A stretch of DNA of 64,000 nucleotides, taken from positions 22,339 through 86,338 of the forward strand of contig NZ_KB912883.1 of NCBI RefSeq assembly GCF_000383875.1, read 5' to 3'. Of the stretch, positions 36,702 through 45,380 are shown piece after piece (the first letter of the stretch is position 1; every line of letters begins with the position of its first letter). The position numbers were made by a program, and so were the translations under genes. Origin of the DNA: Caldibacillus debilis DSM 16016 (GTDB lineage Bacteria > Bacillota > Bacilli > Bacillales > Caldibacillaceae). The notes under the pieces are model-generated. The model saw nothing but the letters and a program-made list of their open reading frames with translations. It made no database searches and was not told where the DNA came from.

Positions 36702-36902
36702 TCAATTCCCCGACGATTCCGGCCATTCGTATTGGGCAAGCAATGCCCGGAGCCGCTTGAGCTCTTCTTCAATCCGGGACAGATGTTTTTCTGCCGCCTC
36801 GATCCGGTTCCCGGTATTTTCCAGCTTTTCGATATCCCCTTGGATGCGGATGTAATCGCTCTTCAATTCCTCGATCTTTTGCAAAATTTCCTTCTTCGTC
36901 AT
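36702..36902 (-). CDS. small coiled-coil protein, SE1832-like
   Basis: 66-residue, highly charged, almost wholly helical protein with heptad-like Leu/Ile spacing: 'ILQKIEELKSDYIRIQGDIE', then 'HLSRIEEELKRLRALLAQYE'. It resembles the small SE1832-family proteins of Firmicutes, which have no known function. A perfect AAAGGAGG lies 9-10 bases before the ATG at 36902, which strongly supports translation. No partner gene is adjacent. Confidence 0.75.
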   Translation of the reverse strand: MTKKEILQKIEELKSDYIRIQGDIEKLENTGNRIEAAEKHLSRIEEELKRLRALLAQYEWPESSGN

Positions 36903-37530
36903 CTCCCGTGCCTCCTTTGTCGGTGGAATTCTCCCTGAGAGCCCGAAAAAAGAATAGGTACAAACGGGGGCCGCCCCGGGTTCCGCTCTTCAGATTCGGG
37001 CCGGGTCACCCGCCGAAGCGGCGTTTTAATCCTTTCTCCTTCCATCTTAAACGAAACCGCCCGCTTTGGGTACATTTTGATCGAACCAATTCATTTGCCG
37101 GAGAAATGCCCCATCCAGAAATCGGGGGTTTTTTTCCGGCGGAAGGATCCGCCCCTGAAAAATTTTACCCGCATACTTTTCCCGAGGAGTTCGCGGACAA
37201 AGGGCCGGCTTGCCCGTAAAGGTACCGGGTGGCGCAGCCTCCGTTTGCCCTTTCGGAAGGAAAGGATGCCCGTCCCGAAAATGTACCGCCATGACGCGGA
37301 TCGCCTGCGCGGGCCGGGAAGGATCCGGCCTGTCCGCCTGAAGAGGAAACGGGCGGGGAAGTTTCCTCCCCTTTCCTCCGGGCAAATTTTGTTTGCTGTC
37401 GTACCGGTGAACGCTTTGTGGTAAAATAGGGATGGATTTTTAAGAAAAAAGCCGGAAAGGGCGAATCCCCCTTCAGCGGCTCCACAGTCCCGGCTATGTT
37501 TTTTATTGAAACGAATTGGGAGGGAATGAA
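36903..37530. other. spacer and kbl leader with terminator-like hairpin
   Basis: No gene is supported in 36903-37430. The kbl leader (about 37430-37530) holds AGCCGG (near 37449) pairing with CCGGCT (near 37491), an inner AAGGG/CCCTT arm, and a following GTTTTTTATT, i.e. a terminator-like structure upstream of the start codon. It could be an attenuator for threonine catabolism or the end of an upstream transcript. No known riboswitch consensus was recognised. Confidence 0.45.
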
Positions 37531-38718
37531 ATGTCTGCCGTTTTGGAGCAATTTTTAAATGAAAATTTGCAGGAATTAAAAGAAAAGGGTCTGTACAATG
37601 AAATCGACCCGCTGGAAAGCCCGAACGGCCCCGTCATCACCATTAAGGGGAAAACGCTCATCAACCTTTCTTCCAACAACTATTTGGGCTTGGCCACGGA
37701 TGAGCGCTTGAAGAAGGTTGCGATGGAAGCGGTTGCAAAATACGGCGTGGGTGCGGGGGCCGTGCGGACCATCAACGGCACCCTCGACCTTCACGTAAAA
37801 TTGGAGGAAACGATCGCGAAATTTAAAGGGACGGAGGCGGCCATTGCCTACCAGTCCGGTTTTAACTGCAATATGGCCGCCATTTCCGCCGTCATGGACA
37901 AAAACGACGCCATCCTTTCCGACGAATTGAACCACGCCTCGATCATCGACGGCTGCCGTTTGTCGAAGGCGACGATCATCCGTTTCAATCATTCCGATAT
38001 GGATGATCTGCGGAAAAAAGCGAAAGAGGCGAAGGAGTCCGGGAAATACAGAAAAATCATGGTGATCACCGACGGCGTCTTCTCCATGGACGGGGACATC
38101 GCCAAGCTCCCGGAGATTGTCGAGATTGCCAAAGAATTCGATTTGATCGTCTATGTGGATGACGCCCACGGCTCGGGGGTCACCGGCAAAGGAGCGGGGA
38201 CGGTCAAACATTTCGGCCTGGAAAAGGAAGTGGATTTCCAAATCGGCACCCTGTCCAAGGCGATCGGGGTTGTCGGCGGCTACGTGGCGGGAAAGAAAAA
38301 CCTCATCGATTGGCTGAAAGTCCGGTCGCGTCCCTTCCTGTTCTCGACGGCGGTGACGCCGGCGGATGCGGCGGCGGCGGCGAAGGCCATCGAGATTTTG
38401 ATGGAAAGCACGGAGCTGAACGATCGCCTGTGGGAAAACGGCCGCTATTTAAAACAAGGGCTGAAAGATCTGGGCTTTGACATCGGACACAGCGAAACGC
38501 CGATCACCCCCTGCATCATCGGCGACGAAAAGCTGACGCAGCTTTTCAGCAAGCGGCTTTACGAAGAGGGGGTTTACGCCAAGGCGATCGTCTATCCGAC
38601 CGTACCGAGAGGAACGGGCCGGGTCCGCAATATGCCGACGGCCGCCCATACGAAGGAGATGCTCGATCAGGCGCTGTCGGTCTACGAAAAAGTCGGCAAA
38701 GATCTGGGCATCCTTTGA
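37531..38718 (+). CDS. kbl: glycine C-acetyltransferase (2-amino-3-ketobutyrate CoA ligase)
   Basis: 395-residue PLP enzyme converting 2-amino-3-ketobutyrate plus CoA into glycine and acetyl-CoA, the second step of threonine breakdown. Alpha-oxoamine-synthase motifs are visible: '[16 protein letters not shown]', '[17 protein letters not shown]', '[15 protein letters not shown]', and the PLP lysine in '[13 protein letters not shown]'. ATG 37531 has GGGAGGG about 7 bases upstream. The threonine dehydrogenase gene follows 190 bases downstream. The last codons and stop are repeated 64 bases further on. Confidence 0.93.
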   Translation: MSAVLEQFLNENLQELKEKGLYNEIDPLESPNGPVITIKGKTLINLSSNNYLGLATDERLKKVAMEAVAKYGVGAGAVRTINGTLDLHVKLEETIAKFKGTEAAIAYQSGFNCNMAAISAVMDKNDAILSDELNHASIIDGCRLSKATIIRFNHSDMDDLRKKAKEAKESGKYRKIMVITDGVFSMDGDIAKLPEIVEIAKEFDLIVYVDDAHGSGVTGKGAGTVKHFGLEKEVDFQIGTLSKAIGVVGGYVAGKKNLIDWLKVRSRPFLFSTAVTPADAAAAAKAIEILMESTELNDRLWENGRYLKQGLKDLGFDIGHSETPITPCIIGDEKLTQLFSKRLYEEGVYAKAIVYPTVPRGTGRVRNMPTAAHTKEMLDQALSVYEKVGKDLGIL

Positions 38719-38790
38719 CAGGAACCGGCGCCATATAGCATTTTTGCAAGCATTGGACACAAAAAGAGCAGGCATCCTTTGACAGGAACC
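38707..38790 (+). repeat. duplicated 3' end of kbl
   Basis: The 20 bases at 38707-38726, spanning the last kbl codons, the TGA stop and 8 bases beyond, recur exactly at 38771-38790. The 44 bases between copies are unrelated to the sequence after the second copy. Confidence 0.85.
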
Positions 38791-38907
38791 CCCGTCCCCA
38801 GGGCGGACGGGGCGCTTCCATGCCCTATGGAAATCTCATGAATCGTACGGCGGAAAGCCGTCCGCTTCGCATTTTCTGCGGCTAGTGTTTGGATGGAGGG
38901 AAGAGAA

Positions 38908-39867
38908 ATGAAGAAGATATTGGTCACCGGCGCCCTCGGCCAAATCGGCACGGAACTTGTCGTGGAACTGAGGAAAATTTACGGGGAAGGCAATGTGGTC
39001 GCCACCGATATCCGCAAGACCGAACATCCGGCGGTCGAAGGCGGACCCTTTGAAATCGTGGATGTATTGGACGGAAAACGATTGGCGGAAGTGGCCGACC
39101 GGTACCGGGTGGACACGATCATCCATTTGGCCGCCCTGCTTTCGGCGACGGCCGAAAACAATCCCCTGCTCGCCTGGAACATCAACATGAACGGTTTGGT
39201 CAACGCGCTGGAAGTGGCGAGGGAGAGGGGCTGCCAATTTTTCACCCCCAGTTCCATCGGGGCCTTCGGGCCGTCGACGCCGAAGGATCATACGCCCCAG
39301 GACACGATCCAGCGTCCGACGACGATGTACGGGGTCAATAAAGTGGCCGGGGAATTATTGTGCGACTATTATTACCATAAATTTGGCCTCGATACCCGGG
39401 GGCTCCGCTTTCCGGGGCTGATCTCCCACACCGCGCCCCCGGGCGGGGGGACGACCGATTATGCGGTGGAAATTTATTACGAAGCGGTGAAGCATAAAAA
39501 ATACACATGCTATATCGCCGAAGGCACCTATATGGATATGATGTATATGCCGGATGCGATCGACGCCATCATCCGGCTGATGGAGGCGGACGGGGAAAAA
39601 CTCGTCCACCGCAACGCCTTCAATGTGAGTGCGATGAGCGTGGAACCGGAAGACTTCGCGCGGGAAATCAAAAAGCACATCCCGGAATTCAAGATGGATT
39701 ATCAGGTCGATCCGTTGCGGCAAAAGATCGCGGAAAGCTGGCCGAACTCCCTCGACACCTCCTGCGCGGAAGAAGAATGGGGATTCCGGCCGAACTACGA
39801 TCTGGAGGCCATGACCAAAGATATGCTGGAAAATATCAGGAAAAAATTGAATAAACAAGGGGCATGA
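38908..39867 (+). CDS. L-threonine 3-dehydrogenase, SDR (epimerase-like) type
   Basis: 319-residue NAD-dependent enzyme oxidising L-threonine to 2-amino-3-ketobutyrate, the substrate of Kbl upstream. It belongs to the extended short-chain dehydrogenase (GalE-like) type, not the zinc-dependent Tdh type. Visible motifs are the NAD-binding '[14 protein letters not shown]', '[13 protein letters not shown]', the catalytic Tyr/Lys in '[12 protein letters not shown]' and '[20 protein letters not shown]'. ATG 38908 follows GGAGGGAAGAG. Together with kbl it makes glycine and acetyl-CoA from threonine. Confidence 0.9.
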   Translation: MKKILVTGALGQIGTELVVELRKIYGEGNVVATDIRKTEHPAVEGGPFEIVDVLDGKRLAEVADRYRVDTIIHLAALLSATAENNPLLAWNINMNGLVNALEVARERGCQFFTPSSIGAFGPSTPKDHTPQDTIQRPTTMYGVNKVAGELLCDYYYHKFGLDTRGLRFPGLISHTAPPGGGTTDYAVEIYYEAVKHKKYTCYIAEGTYMDMMYMPDAIDAIIRLMEADGEKLVHRNAFNVSAMSVEPEDFAREIKKHIPEFKMDYQVDPLRQKIAESWPNSLDTSCAEEEWGFRPNYDLEAMTKDMLENIRKKLNKQGA

Positions 39868-39919
39868 GCGGGGGAAAGGACGTCCCGGAAGGCCAGACCG
39901 AACGGCTCCCGGGCAAATA

Positions 39920-40112
39920 GAATTGCCTGAGCGGCTTTAGCACCATATTCGATAGGGCTGAGGCCGTTTAGGCTTTTTTGCTGCCTTTCGTCATAAAAGC
40001 GGATGCGTTCTCGCGAGAGATCGTTCCGCAAATGTCCCACACAATTGAGCCCTCCCCAAAAGGATCCCATTGGCCCGTTATCCATGCCTCTTGAATCCTC
40101 AAACCCTTCCAA
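39920..40112 (-). pseudogene. IS3-family transposase remnant (C-terminal end)
   Basis: Minus-strand fragment reading 'SRGMDNGPMGSFWGGLNC' and 'IRFYDERQQKSLNGLSPIEY' then G-A-K-A-A. This is the end of an IS3/IS150 OrfB integrase domain (usual form S-R-x-G-N-x-x-D-N-x-x-x-E-S-F-W and Y-I-x-F-Y-N). The part between those blocks is shortened, the catalytic E is lost (G in its place), and no start or upstream half is present. Confidence 0.75.
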
Positions 40113-40165
40113 TCCATGTTTTCCATGCTTATAAGGGTTGTTTGGGAATCTTATCTTTTGAACAT

Positions 40166-40323
40166 ACTTCTTTAAGTGTATTTTTCGCTAGAAACTCATT
40201 GTCACGTCTATGCCACTGCGCCCCAATCTCTTCTTTAAGTGTATTTTTCACTAGAAACGCGGCGGTGCATCGCAAAAGGTGGCAAAACAAATGACTTCTT
40301 TAAGTGTATTTTTCACTAGAAAC
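40166..40323 (+). CRISPR. orphan three-repeat CRISPR-like array
   Basis: Three 30-base direct repeats at 40166-40195, 40229-40258 and 40294-40323. They begin CTTCTTTAAGTG, carry TATTTTTC in the middle and end ACTAGAAAC. The first differs only by CGCTAG for CACTAG, and the second by its first base. AGTG and CACT inside the repeat can pair. The two spacers are 33 and 35 bases, unique and more GC-rich than the repeats. The terminal GAAAC resembles 3' handles of type I/III repeats. No cas genes are in the window, and an IS3 relic lies 55 bases away. Confidence 0.7.
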
Positions 40324-40347
40324 CCTATTTGAATTGATTGCAGCGAA

Positions 40348-40391
40348 ATTTATTGGACATAAAAACTTCCCCTAAGACGGCCTGTCTGCCT
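40348..40391 (-). terminator. possible minus-strand terminator beside the array
   Basis: TTCCCCTAAG and CTTAAGGGAA (about 40356-40389) pair with one mismatch. On the minus strand the stem is followed by AAGTTTTTATG. The transcript it would end is unclear, as no intact minus-strand gene lies to its right for several kb. Confidence 0.4.
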
Positions 40392-40482
40392 TAAGGGAAC
40401 AAATCGAACCGGCTTTTGGGGCGGCCTTTTTCAGCAGGAGGAGCGGAGAGCGACGGAAAAAATTTTATGGGGATTGGCAAGT

Positions 40483-40512
40483 TTGACTTATTTGTTATAT
40501 AATTAATATAAC
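40483..40512 (+). promoter_or_regulatory. promoter-like element and palindrome before the GntR gene
   Basis: TTGACT (40483-40488) is followed by a perfect palindrome GTTATAT-N5-ATATAAC (40494-40512) containing TATAAT-like boxes, ahead of the YtrA-type regulator. The palindrome is the likely operator for autoregulation. The exact -10 is uncertain because several candidates overlap. Confidence 0.55.
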
Positions 40513-40544
40513 AGTTATAATAAACCAAACACTTGGTGATGAAC

Positions 40545-40940
40545 ATGATTCTGACCCTGGATTATGAATCGGATCTTCCGATCTATATCCAATTGAGGAA
40601 CAAAATCATCGAAGGCATCGCATCCGGCCGGTTGAAGCCGGGGGATCCCCTCCCTTCGGTCCGCGCTTTGGCCCGGGACCTCGGCGTCAACATGCACACG
40701 GTAAACAAGGCGTACCAATTGCTGAAGCAGGAAGGATTTTTATCGATTCACCGGCAAAAGGGGGTCGTGATCCATCCCGACGGGTTCCCGCCGGCATCCG
40801 AACGGTTTCTCGAACGGCTGAAAGAAGATCTGCGGCCCCTTGTCAGCGAATCCGTGTGCAGGGGCCTAAGCGAAGAAGAATTTCTTTCCGTATGCGCCAA
40901 AATTTTCCGGGAGATTCAAAAAGGAGGAGAACCGCTATGA
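40545..40940 (+). CDS. GntR-family regulator, YtrA subfamily
   Basis: 131-residue DNA-binding protein. The winged-helix GntR domain fills the first 75 residues ('DLPIYIQLRNKIIEGIASGR', then 'LPSVRALARDLGVNMHTVNK'). The short C-terminal helix pair without an effector domain defines the YtrA type, which usually represses adjacent membrane or ABC genes. ATG 40545 follows GGTGATG; in-frame TTG 40533 and ATG 40539 are possible starts. Its stop overlaps the start of the membrane protein gene (ATGA), so the two are coupled. A palindrome upstream suggests autoregulation. Confidence 0.88.
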   Translation: MILTLDYESDLPIYIQLRNKIIEGIASGRLKPGDPLPSVRALARDLGVNMHTVNKAYQLLKQEGFLSIHRQKGVVIHPDGFPPASERFLERLKEDLRPLVSESVCRGLSEEEFLSVCAKIFREIQKGGEPL

Positions 40941-42022
40941 AATGGATCCTGTCGCTCTTCGTTTTTTTGCCGCTGGTCGCGATTACGTCGGTGACGCCCT
41001 ATATTACGAGAAGGACGGAAAGTTTCGGCGTTTCCATTCCCCGATCGGTATACGGCAGCCCGGAACTGAAAGCCTTCCGCAAACAATACGCGATGATCAC
41101 GGGTTGCCTCGGCCTTCTGTTTTTCGTTCCGCTTCTCATCCTAAAAATTCCCGAAGAGGTCTTCCCGCTCGTATTTGCGGGAGCAGTGTTCGGGTATTTG
41201 TCCGCCGGCTTTATCGTCTATTATCTTTATCATAAAAAAATGAAAAGGCTGAAACGGAGCCGGAATTGGAAGGGGGAACGGAAGGAGGCCGTCGCCCTGG
41301 ACATCCGTTTCCATCAGCGGAAGCGCACCGTTTCTTACCGGTGGTTTCTCCTCCCCTTGGCGATCACCGGAGCTTCCTTTATCTGTACGGCCCTTTTCTA
41401 CGACCGCATCCCGGACCCCGTCCCCATGCATTATGATATGAACGGCGAAGTGAACCGGTGGGCGGAAAAAACACCGGGGTCCGTCAGCCTTTTACCCTTG
41501 GTCTCGTTATTTATGACAGGGCTCTTCATGTTGGTCAATTGGATCATTGACCAAAGCAAACAGCAGATCGATGCGGACGATCCGGAAAAATCCTTGGAAC
41601 AAAATCTCATTTTCCGGAGAAGATGGTCGGGATTTATCATCTTTTCGGGAACCCTTCTCGTTCTCATGTTTTTCCTGGCCCAGCTTTCCTTAATCTTTTC
41701 CTACGGGCAGAAGGCCGTTTTCCTGCTGATGATGACGGCCGTCGGCCTCACCCTCGTCGGCTGCCTTGTCCTTACGATCCTCACCGGCCAGGGTGGAAGC
41801 AGGATTCATGGGATCGGGGAAAATGACGGGGGATTGATCAACCGGGACGATGACCGCTTTTGGAAATTGGGCGTCTTTTACTACAATCCCGAAGACCCGG
41901 CCTTGTTTTTGGAAAAACGGTTCGGAAGCGGGTGGACGATCAATTTCGCAAGGCCCGCCGCCTGGCTGCTTTTCCTCGGCGTTTTGTTGATTCCGGTTAT
42001 CATTGCGATTTTTGCAGGCTAA
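40937..42022 (+). CDS. DUF1648/DUF5808-type membrane protein
   Basis: 361-residue polytopic protein with about eight hydrophobic segments. The middle holds the DUF1648 (SdpI-like) motif 'DRIPDPVPMHYDMNGEVNRW'. The C-terminus has a DUF5808-like block 'NRDDDRFWKLGVFYYNPEDP' followed by 'LFLEKRFGSGWTINF'. DUF1648 proteins include immunity and antibiotic-signal proteins, but this subgroup's role is unknown. AAAAGGAGGAG precedes ATG 40937, which overlaps the regulator's stop. It is probably the main target of that regulator. Confidence 0.82.
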   Translation: MKWILSLFVFLPLVAITSVTPYITRRTESFGVSIPRSVYGSPELKAFRKQYAMITGCLGLLFFVPLLILKIPEEVFPLVFAGAVFGYLSAGFIVYYLYHKKMKRLKRSRNWKGERKEAVALDIRFHQRKRTVSYRWFLLPLAITGASFICTALFYDRIPDPVPMHYDMNGEVNRWAEKTPGSVSLLPLVSLFMTGLFMLVNWIIDQSKQQIDADDPEKSLEQNLIFRRRWSGFIIFSGTLLVLMFFLAQLSLIFSYGQKAVFLLMMTAVGLTLVGCLVLTILTGQGGSRIHGIGENDGGLINRDDDRFWKLGVFYYNPEDPALFLEKRFGSGWTINFARPAAWLLFLGVLLIPVIIAIFAG

Positions 42023-42044
42023 CAAATTCTTAACGGAGAGGAGA

Positions 42045-42836
42045 ATGAAAGTGGTCGAAACTTCCGCAATCGCCGCCCAGTTGGCGGGAATGGTTTTGGG
42101 GATCGGAACCCCGGCCGCCCTGTTCATCTATTTTCGAAAAAAATACCGGATTTCTTGGAAGCCGTTTCTTCTTGGGCTGCTTACCTTCTTTCTGTTCGTC
42201 CAAGTTTTGGAGGCCGCCTTTCACGGCTATTTTCTCTATGCGAACGAATGGACGAAAGAATGGCTGAAAAATCCTTGGTTGTATATGCTGTACGGCGGGC
42301 TTGCGGCGGGCATCTTCGAAGAGACGGGGCGGCTCGTGATGATGAAGTTCGCCTTGAAATCCCGCCGAGATTGGAAAGACGGCCTTTCCTTCGGGCTCGG
42401 CCACGGGGGCTTTGAAGCTTTATGGATCCTCGGCGTCAACGGGGTCGTTCTCCTTTCCCTTTCCTTTTTCATTAACAGCGGATCCTTCGACAGTCTGACG
42501 GACGGACAGTTGAAGGAGGCTTTGCGGCCCTTGCGGGACCAATTGGTGAACGGGTCGCCCTGGCTGTTTCTTCTTGCCGGCTTGGAGCGGATCGGGGCGG
42601 TCCTCGTGCACATCGGGCTCTCCCTCGTCGTGTTGTACGCGGTGAAATCCGGGCAGCTGAAATTTTATTGGTTCGCCGTGTTGCTTCACGCCATCTTCGA
42701 TTTCCCCGCCGCCCTTTACCAATCGGGGGTCATTGCGGACATCTGGCTGGTTGAAATCTTTGTCGCCGGGGTTGCCGTCTTGTCCGTGGCTTGGATCATC
42801 AAGGCGAAACCTTTGTTTGAACGGGCGGAAGCTTAA
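42045..42836 (+). CDS. yhfC: YhfC-family putative intramembrane metalloprotease
   Basis: 263-residue membrane protein with about seven to eight helices. Candidate active-site motifs sit in the membrane: 'GIFEETGRLVMMK' (paired glutamates), 'GLGHGGFEAL' and 'VLLHAIFDFPAAL', the E-E / H / H pattern of CPBP- and YhfC-type proteases. GGAGAGGAG precedes ATG 42045, 22 bases after the DUF1648 gene, suggesting one transcript. In B. subtilis yhfC lies near yhfE, and here an M42 peptidase gene follows too. Substrate unknown. Confidence 0.8.
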   Translation: MKVVETSAIAAQLAGMVLGIGTPAALFIYFRKKYRISWKPFLLGLLTFFLFVQVLEAAFHGYFLYANEWTKEWLKNPWLYMLYGGLAAGIFEETGRLVMMKFALKSRRDWKDGLSFGLGHGGFEALWILGVNGVVLLSLSFFINSGSFDSLTDGQLKEALRPLRDQLVNGSPWLFLLAGLERIGAVLVHIGLSLVVLYAVKSGQLKFYWFAVLLHAIFDFPAALYQSGVIADIWLVEIFVAGVAVLSVAWIIKAKPLFERAEA

Positions 42837-43132
42837 TGCGGCTCCGTCCCGCCTCCGTCCGGAAGAAGCCCGAGAAATTGCGGAAAAAAGCGGCCGCTTC
42901 TTGCCAAGACTAGAGTCCGCCAAGCGGGACGCAGAAATTCCACAAAGATTTGGGCGGAACCGCCGTTTTCCCTTCCGGTCCAATTCCCGCCCGGGGACCG
43001 GACGTTCCCGGGAAAGGTTCGCCGGTTTTTTCGTTTTCTCTCTTCCGAAAAACGGGTTGTTTTTCCATCCCGGGCCGGAGGTTTTGCTAAAATAGATACA
43101 ATAAGGCTTATTTTTTGAAAGGGGATTCGAGG

Positions 43133-44188
43133 ATGGCATATACGATGAACGGCAAAGAAACGATGGAGTTGATCCGGGAGCTCGTCCGCATTCCCAGCCC
43201 ATCGGGGAACACGGAAAAAGCGATCCGATTCATTGAAGATTATTTCAAGCCCCTCGGCGTGAAAATGAAAAGGAATAACAAGGGCGGGCTCCTGGTTACC
43301 CTCGATGGGGAGAATGGGCGAAAGCACCGGTTTTTGACCGCCCACGTCGACACCCTGGGGGCGATGGTCAAAGAAATTAAAAGCGACGGGCGTCTGAAAT
43401 TGGATTTGATCGGGGGATTCCTTTGGAACGCCATTGAAGGGGAGTACTGCCAGATCGAAACGGCGGACGGCAAAGTGTACACCGGAACCATCCTCCTTCA
43501 TCAACAGTCGGTCCATGTCTATAAAAACGCGAAAGATACGGAAAGGAACCAGGAAAATATGGAAGTCCGGATCGATGAAAAAGTGAAGAGCGCCGAAGAC
43601 GTACGGAAGCTGGGGATCGAAGTGGGCGATTTCGTTTCCTTTGACCCCCGGGTGCAAATCACCGAATCCGGCTTTATCAAGTCCCGCCATTTGGATGACA
43701 AAGCCAGCGCGGCGATCTTGATGAAACTCGTCGAAACGTTGGTGAAAAACGACATCCGTCTGCCTTATACGACCCACTTCTTTTTTTCCAACAACGAGGA
43801 AATCGGCTACGGCGGCAATTCCGCCATACCGGAAGAGACGGTGGAATATTTGGCCGTCGACATGGGGGCGATCGGGGACGGCCAGGCGACGGACGAATAT
43901 TCCGTGTCCATCTGCGTCAAGGACGCCACGGGGCCCTATCATCTCGGGCTGCGGAAATCTCTCGTCGAATTGGCCAAACAGCACGGGATCGATTATCGCC
44001 TGGATATTTATCCCCATTACGGTTCCGACGCCTCCGCCGCCCTTTTCAGCGGGTACGATATCGTCCACGGCCTGGTGGGACCGGGCGTCGATGCGTCCCA
44101 TGCCTTTGAACGGACCCATGAGCTGGCGATCGAAAATACGCAAAAACTTTTGTTTTATTATGTGCAATCGCCATTGGCCGTTGAATAG
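43133..44188 (+). CDS. M42-family aminopeptidase (YhfE-like)
   Basis: 351-residue cobalt/zinc aminopeptidase or glutamyl-aminopeptidase-like enzyme acting on cytoplasmic peptides. Metal ligands and catalytic residues appear in 'LTAHVDTLGAMV', 'SRHLDDKASAAIL', 'FFFSNNEEIGYGG', 'AVDMGAIGDG' and 'PHYGSDASAAL'. Length fits YhfE/YsdC. ATG 43133 is chosen because AAAGGGG lies 8-9 bases before it; the TTG at 43115 overlaps that site. It sits 300 bases after yhfC; the spacer (42837-43132) holds no other gene. Confidence 0.9.
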   Translation: MAYTMNGKETMELIRELVRIPSPSGNTEKAIRFIEDYFKPLGVKMKRNNKGGLLVTLDGENGRKHRFLTAHVDTLGAMVKEIKSDGRLKLDLIGGFLWNAIEGEYCQIETADGKVYTGTILLHQQSVHVYKNAKDTERNQENMEVRIDEKVKSAEDVRKLGIEVGDFVSFDPRVQITESGFIKSRHLDDKASAAILMKLVETLVKNDIRLPYTTHFFFSNNEEIGYGGNSAIPEETVEYLAVDMGAIGDGQATDEYSVSICVKDATGPYHLGLRKSLVELAKQHGIDYRLDIYPHYGSDASAALFSGYDIVHGLVGPGVDASHAFERTHELAIENTQKLLFYYVQSPLAVE

Positions 44189-44229
44189 GGGAAAAACTTC
44201 CCTTTCGGGCGGAACCGGCCGAAGGGCGG

Positions 44230-44282
44230 GCAAAAAAAAACGGGAAAGCCGGCAACTCTGTCCTTGCGGCCTTCCCGTTTTT
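44230..44282. terminator. bidirectional terminator between the M42 and thioredoxin genes
   Basis: AACGGGAA-AGCCGGCAA pairs with TTGCGGCC-TTCCCGTT (about 44239-44276), flanked by a run of A on the left and TTTTT on the right. It can stop both converging transcripts. Confidence 0.85.
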
Positions 44283-44291
44283 CGCAGCGGT

Positions 44292-44606
44292 TTAAAATTT
44301 TTGCAGGAATGCTTCCACTTCCTCGGGGGTTTTGGCGTTGGCGCTGTGCAGATGCCCCAGTTTTTCCCCTTTGGAGAAGATCAAAATGCTCGGAATGCCC
44401 AAAACCTTCTGTTCTTCGGCGATTTCCGGGAATTTGTCCCGGTCCATCTGGTACCAGGTGAGATGGGGGAACTTGGGCAAAATATCGCCGATGAACATGT
44501 CCAGCCGTTTGCAGTCCGGACACCAGGTGGTGTAAAATTTGATGGCGATTTTGTTATCGCTTTGAATGATTTTTTCGTATTGTTCCGCGGTGGTGATTTC
44601 CTGCAT
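44292..44606 (-). CDS. thioredoxin-like protein with CPDC active site
   Basis: 104-residue thioredoxin-fold protein. The redox motif is Cys29-Pro-Asp-Cys32 in 'IKFYTTWCPDCKRLDMFI', and the cis-proline region is 'VLGIPSILIFSKGEKL'. AAGGAGGAAAGAATCG precedes ATG 44606. It starts 43 bases after bshB2 on the same strand, so it is probably co-expressed with the bacillithiol genes and may reduce mixed disulfides or a specific partner; that link is inference from position. Confidence 0.88.
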   Translation of the reverse strand: MQEITTAEQYEKIIQSDNKIAIKFYTTWCPDCKRLDMFIGDILPKFPHLTWYQMDRDKFPEIAEEQKVLGIPSILIFSKGEKLGHLHSANAKTPEEVEAFLQKF

Positions 44607-44649
44607 CGATTCTTTCCTCCTTTTTCCTTTGGATCGTCCTTCGATCAAA

Positions 44650-45333
44650 TTATTCCACCTTGTCCTTCTCCCATTGGTAGCTCCAGAACCGCTCGTATTG
44701 CAGCCATTTTAACGCCTCCGGGTCCTTTTTGGCGATTCCCTCCTCCAGCTGCTGCACGAAGAAGAAGGTTTGCGAACGGTGGGCCTTGATCGTTTTCAGT
44801 TTTACGTCGGAAACTTGGCGGATGTCGTGAATGATGTCCGGTTTCCCCAATTCTTTTTCGCAATCGTTGGAAAAGGCCACGCAGTGGAGCTTCGGCCGTT
44901 TTTTCCCGGCAAGGCGCTTGACGGCCCGCACCACCGACCTTCCGCAAGCTTCGTGGTCGGGATGCACGGAATAACCGGGATAGAAGGTGATGATCAAGGA
45001 TGGATCCAGTTCCCGGATCAGGGAAAAGATGCTCTCGGTCAGCTTTTCCTCTTCGAATTCCAGCAATTTGTCGCGGAATCCCATCATCCGCAAATCCCGG
45101 ATGCCCATTTGCTTGGCGGCTTCAAGCAGTTCCCTTTTCCGGATGCCCGGGAGGGATTCCCGCGTGGCAAAGGGGGGATTTCCCAAATTTCTCCCCATTT
45201 CCCCCAAGGTTAAACAGGCGTAAGTGAGAGGTGTTCCGTTTCGGATATAGGTTGCGATCGTCCCCGATACGCCGAAGGCTTCGTCGTCGGGATGGGGGAA
45301 CACAACCAGAACATGTTTTTCCTGTTCGAACAT
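44650..45333 (-). CDS. bshB2: bacillithiol biosynthesis deacetylase BshB2
   Basis: 227-residue zinc N-deacetylase that converts GlcNAc-malate to GlcN-malate, the second step of bacillithiol synthesis. The LmbE-type motif 'FPHPDDEAFGVSGTI' (His14, Asp16, Asp17) and the later 'GYSVHPDHEACGRSVV' supply zinc ligands and the catalytic base. AAAGGAGCGG precedes ATG 45333. As in B. subtilis (yojF-yojG), it lies just after yojF, 47 bases apart. Confidence 0.93.
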   Translation of the reverse strand: MFEQEKHVLVVFPHPDDEAFGVSGTIATYIRNGTPLTYACLTLGEMGRNLGNPPFATRESLPGIRKRELLEAAKQMGIRDLRMMGFRDKLLEFEEEKLTESIFSLIRELDPSLIITFYPGYSVHPDHEACGRSVVRAVKRLAGKKRPKLHCVAFSNDCEKELGKPDIIHDIRQVSDVKLKTIKAHRSQTFFFVQQLEEGIAKKDPEALKWLQYERFWSYQWEKDKVE

Positions 45334-45380
45334 CGGTCCGCTCCTTTCCGTTTACGGGAAAAGAATATGAGAGGTGCGAG

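Noticed and set aside
37380..37400. Sigma-54 (-24/-12) promoter before kbl
   Set aside because: GGGC and TTGC are present, but the GG-to-GC distance is about 12 instead of 10.
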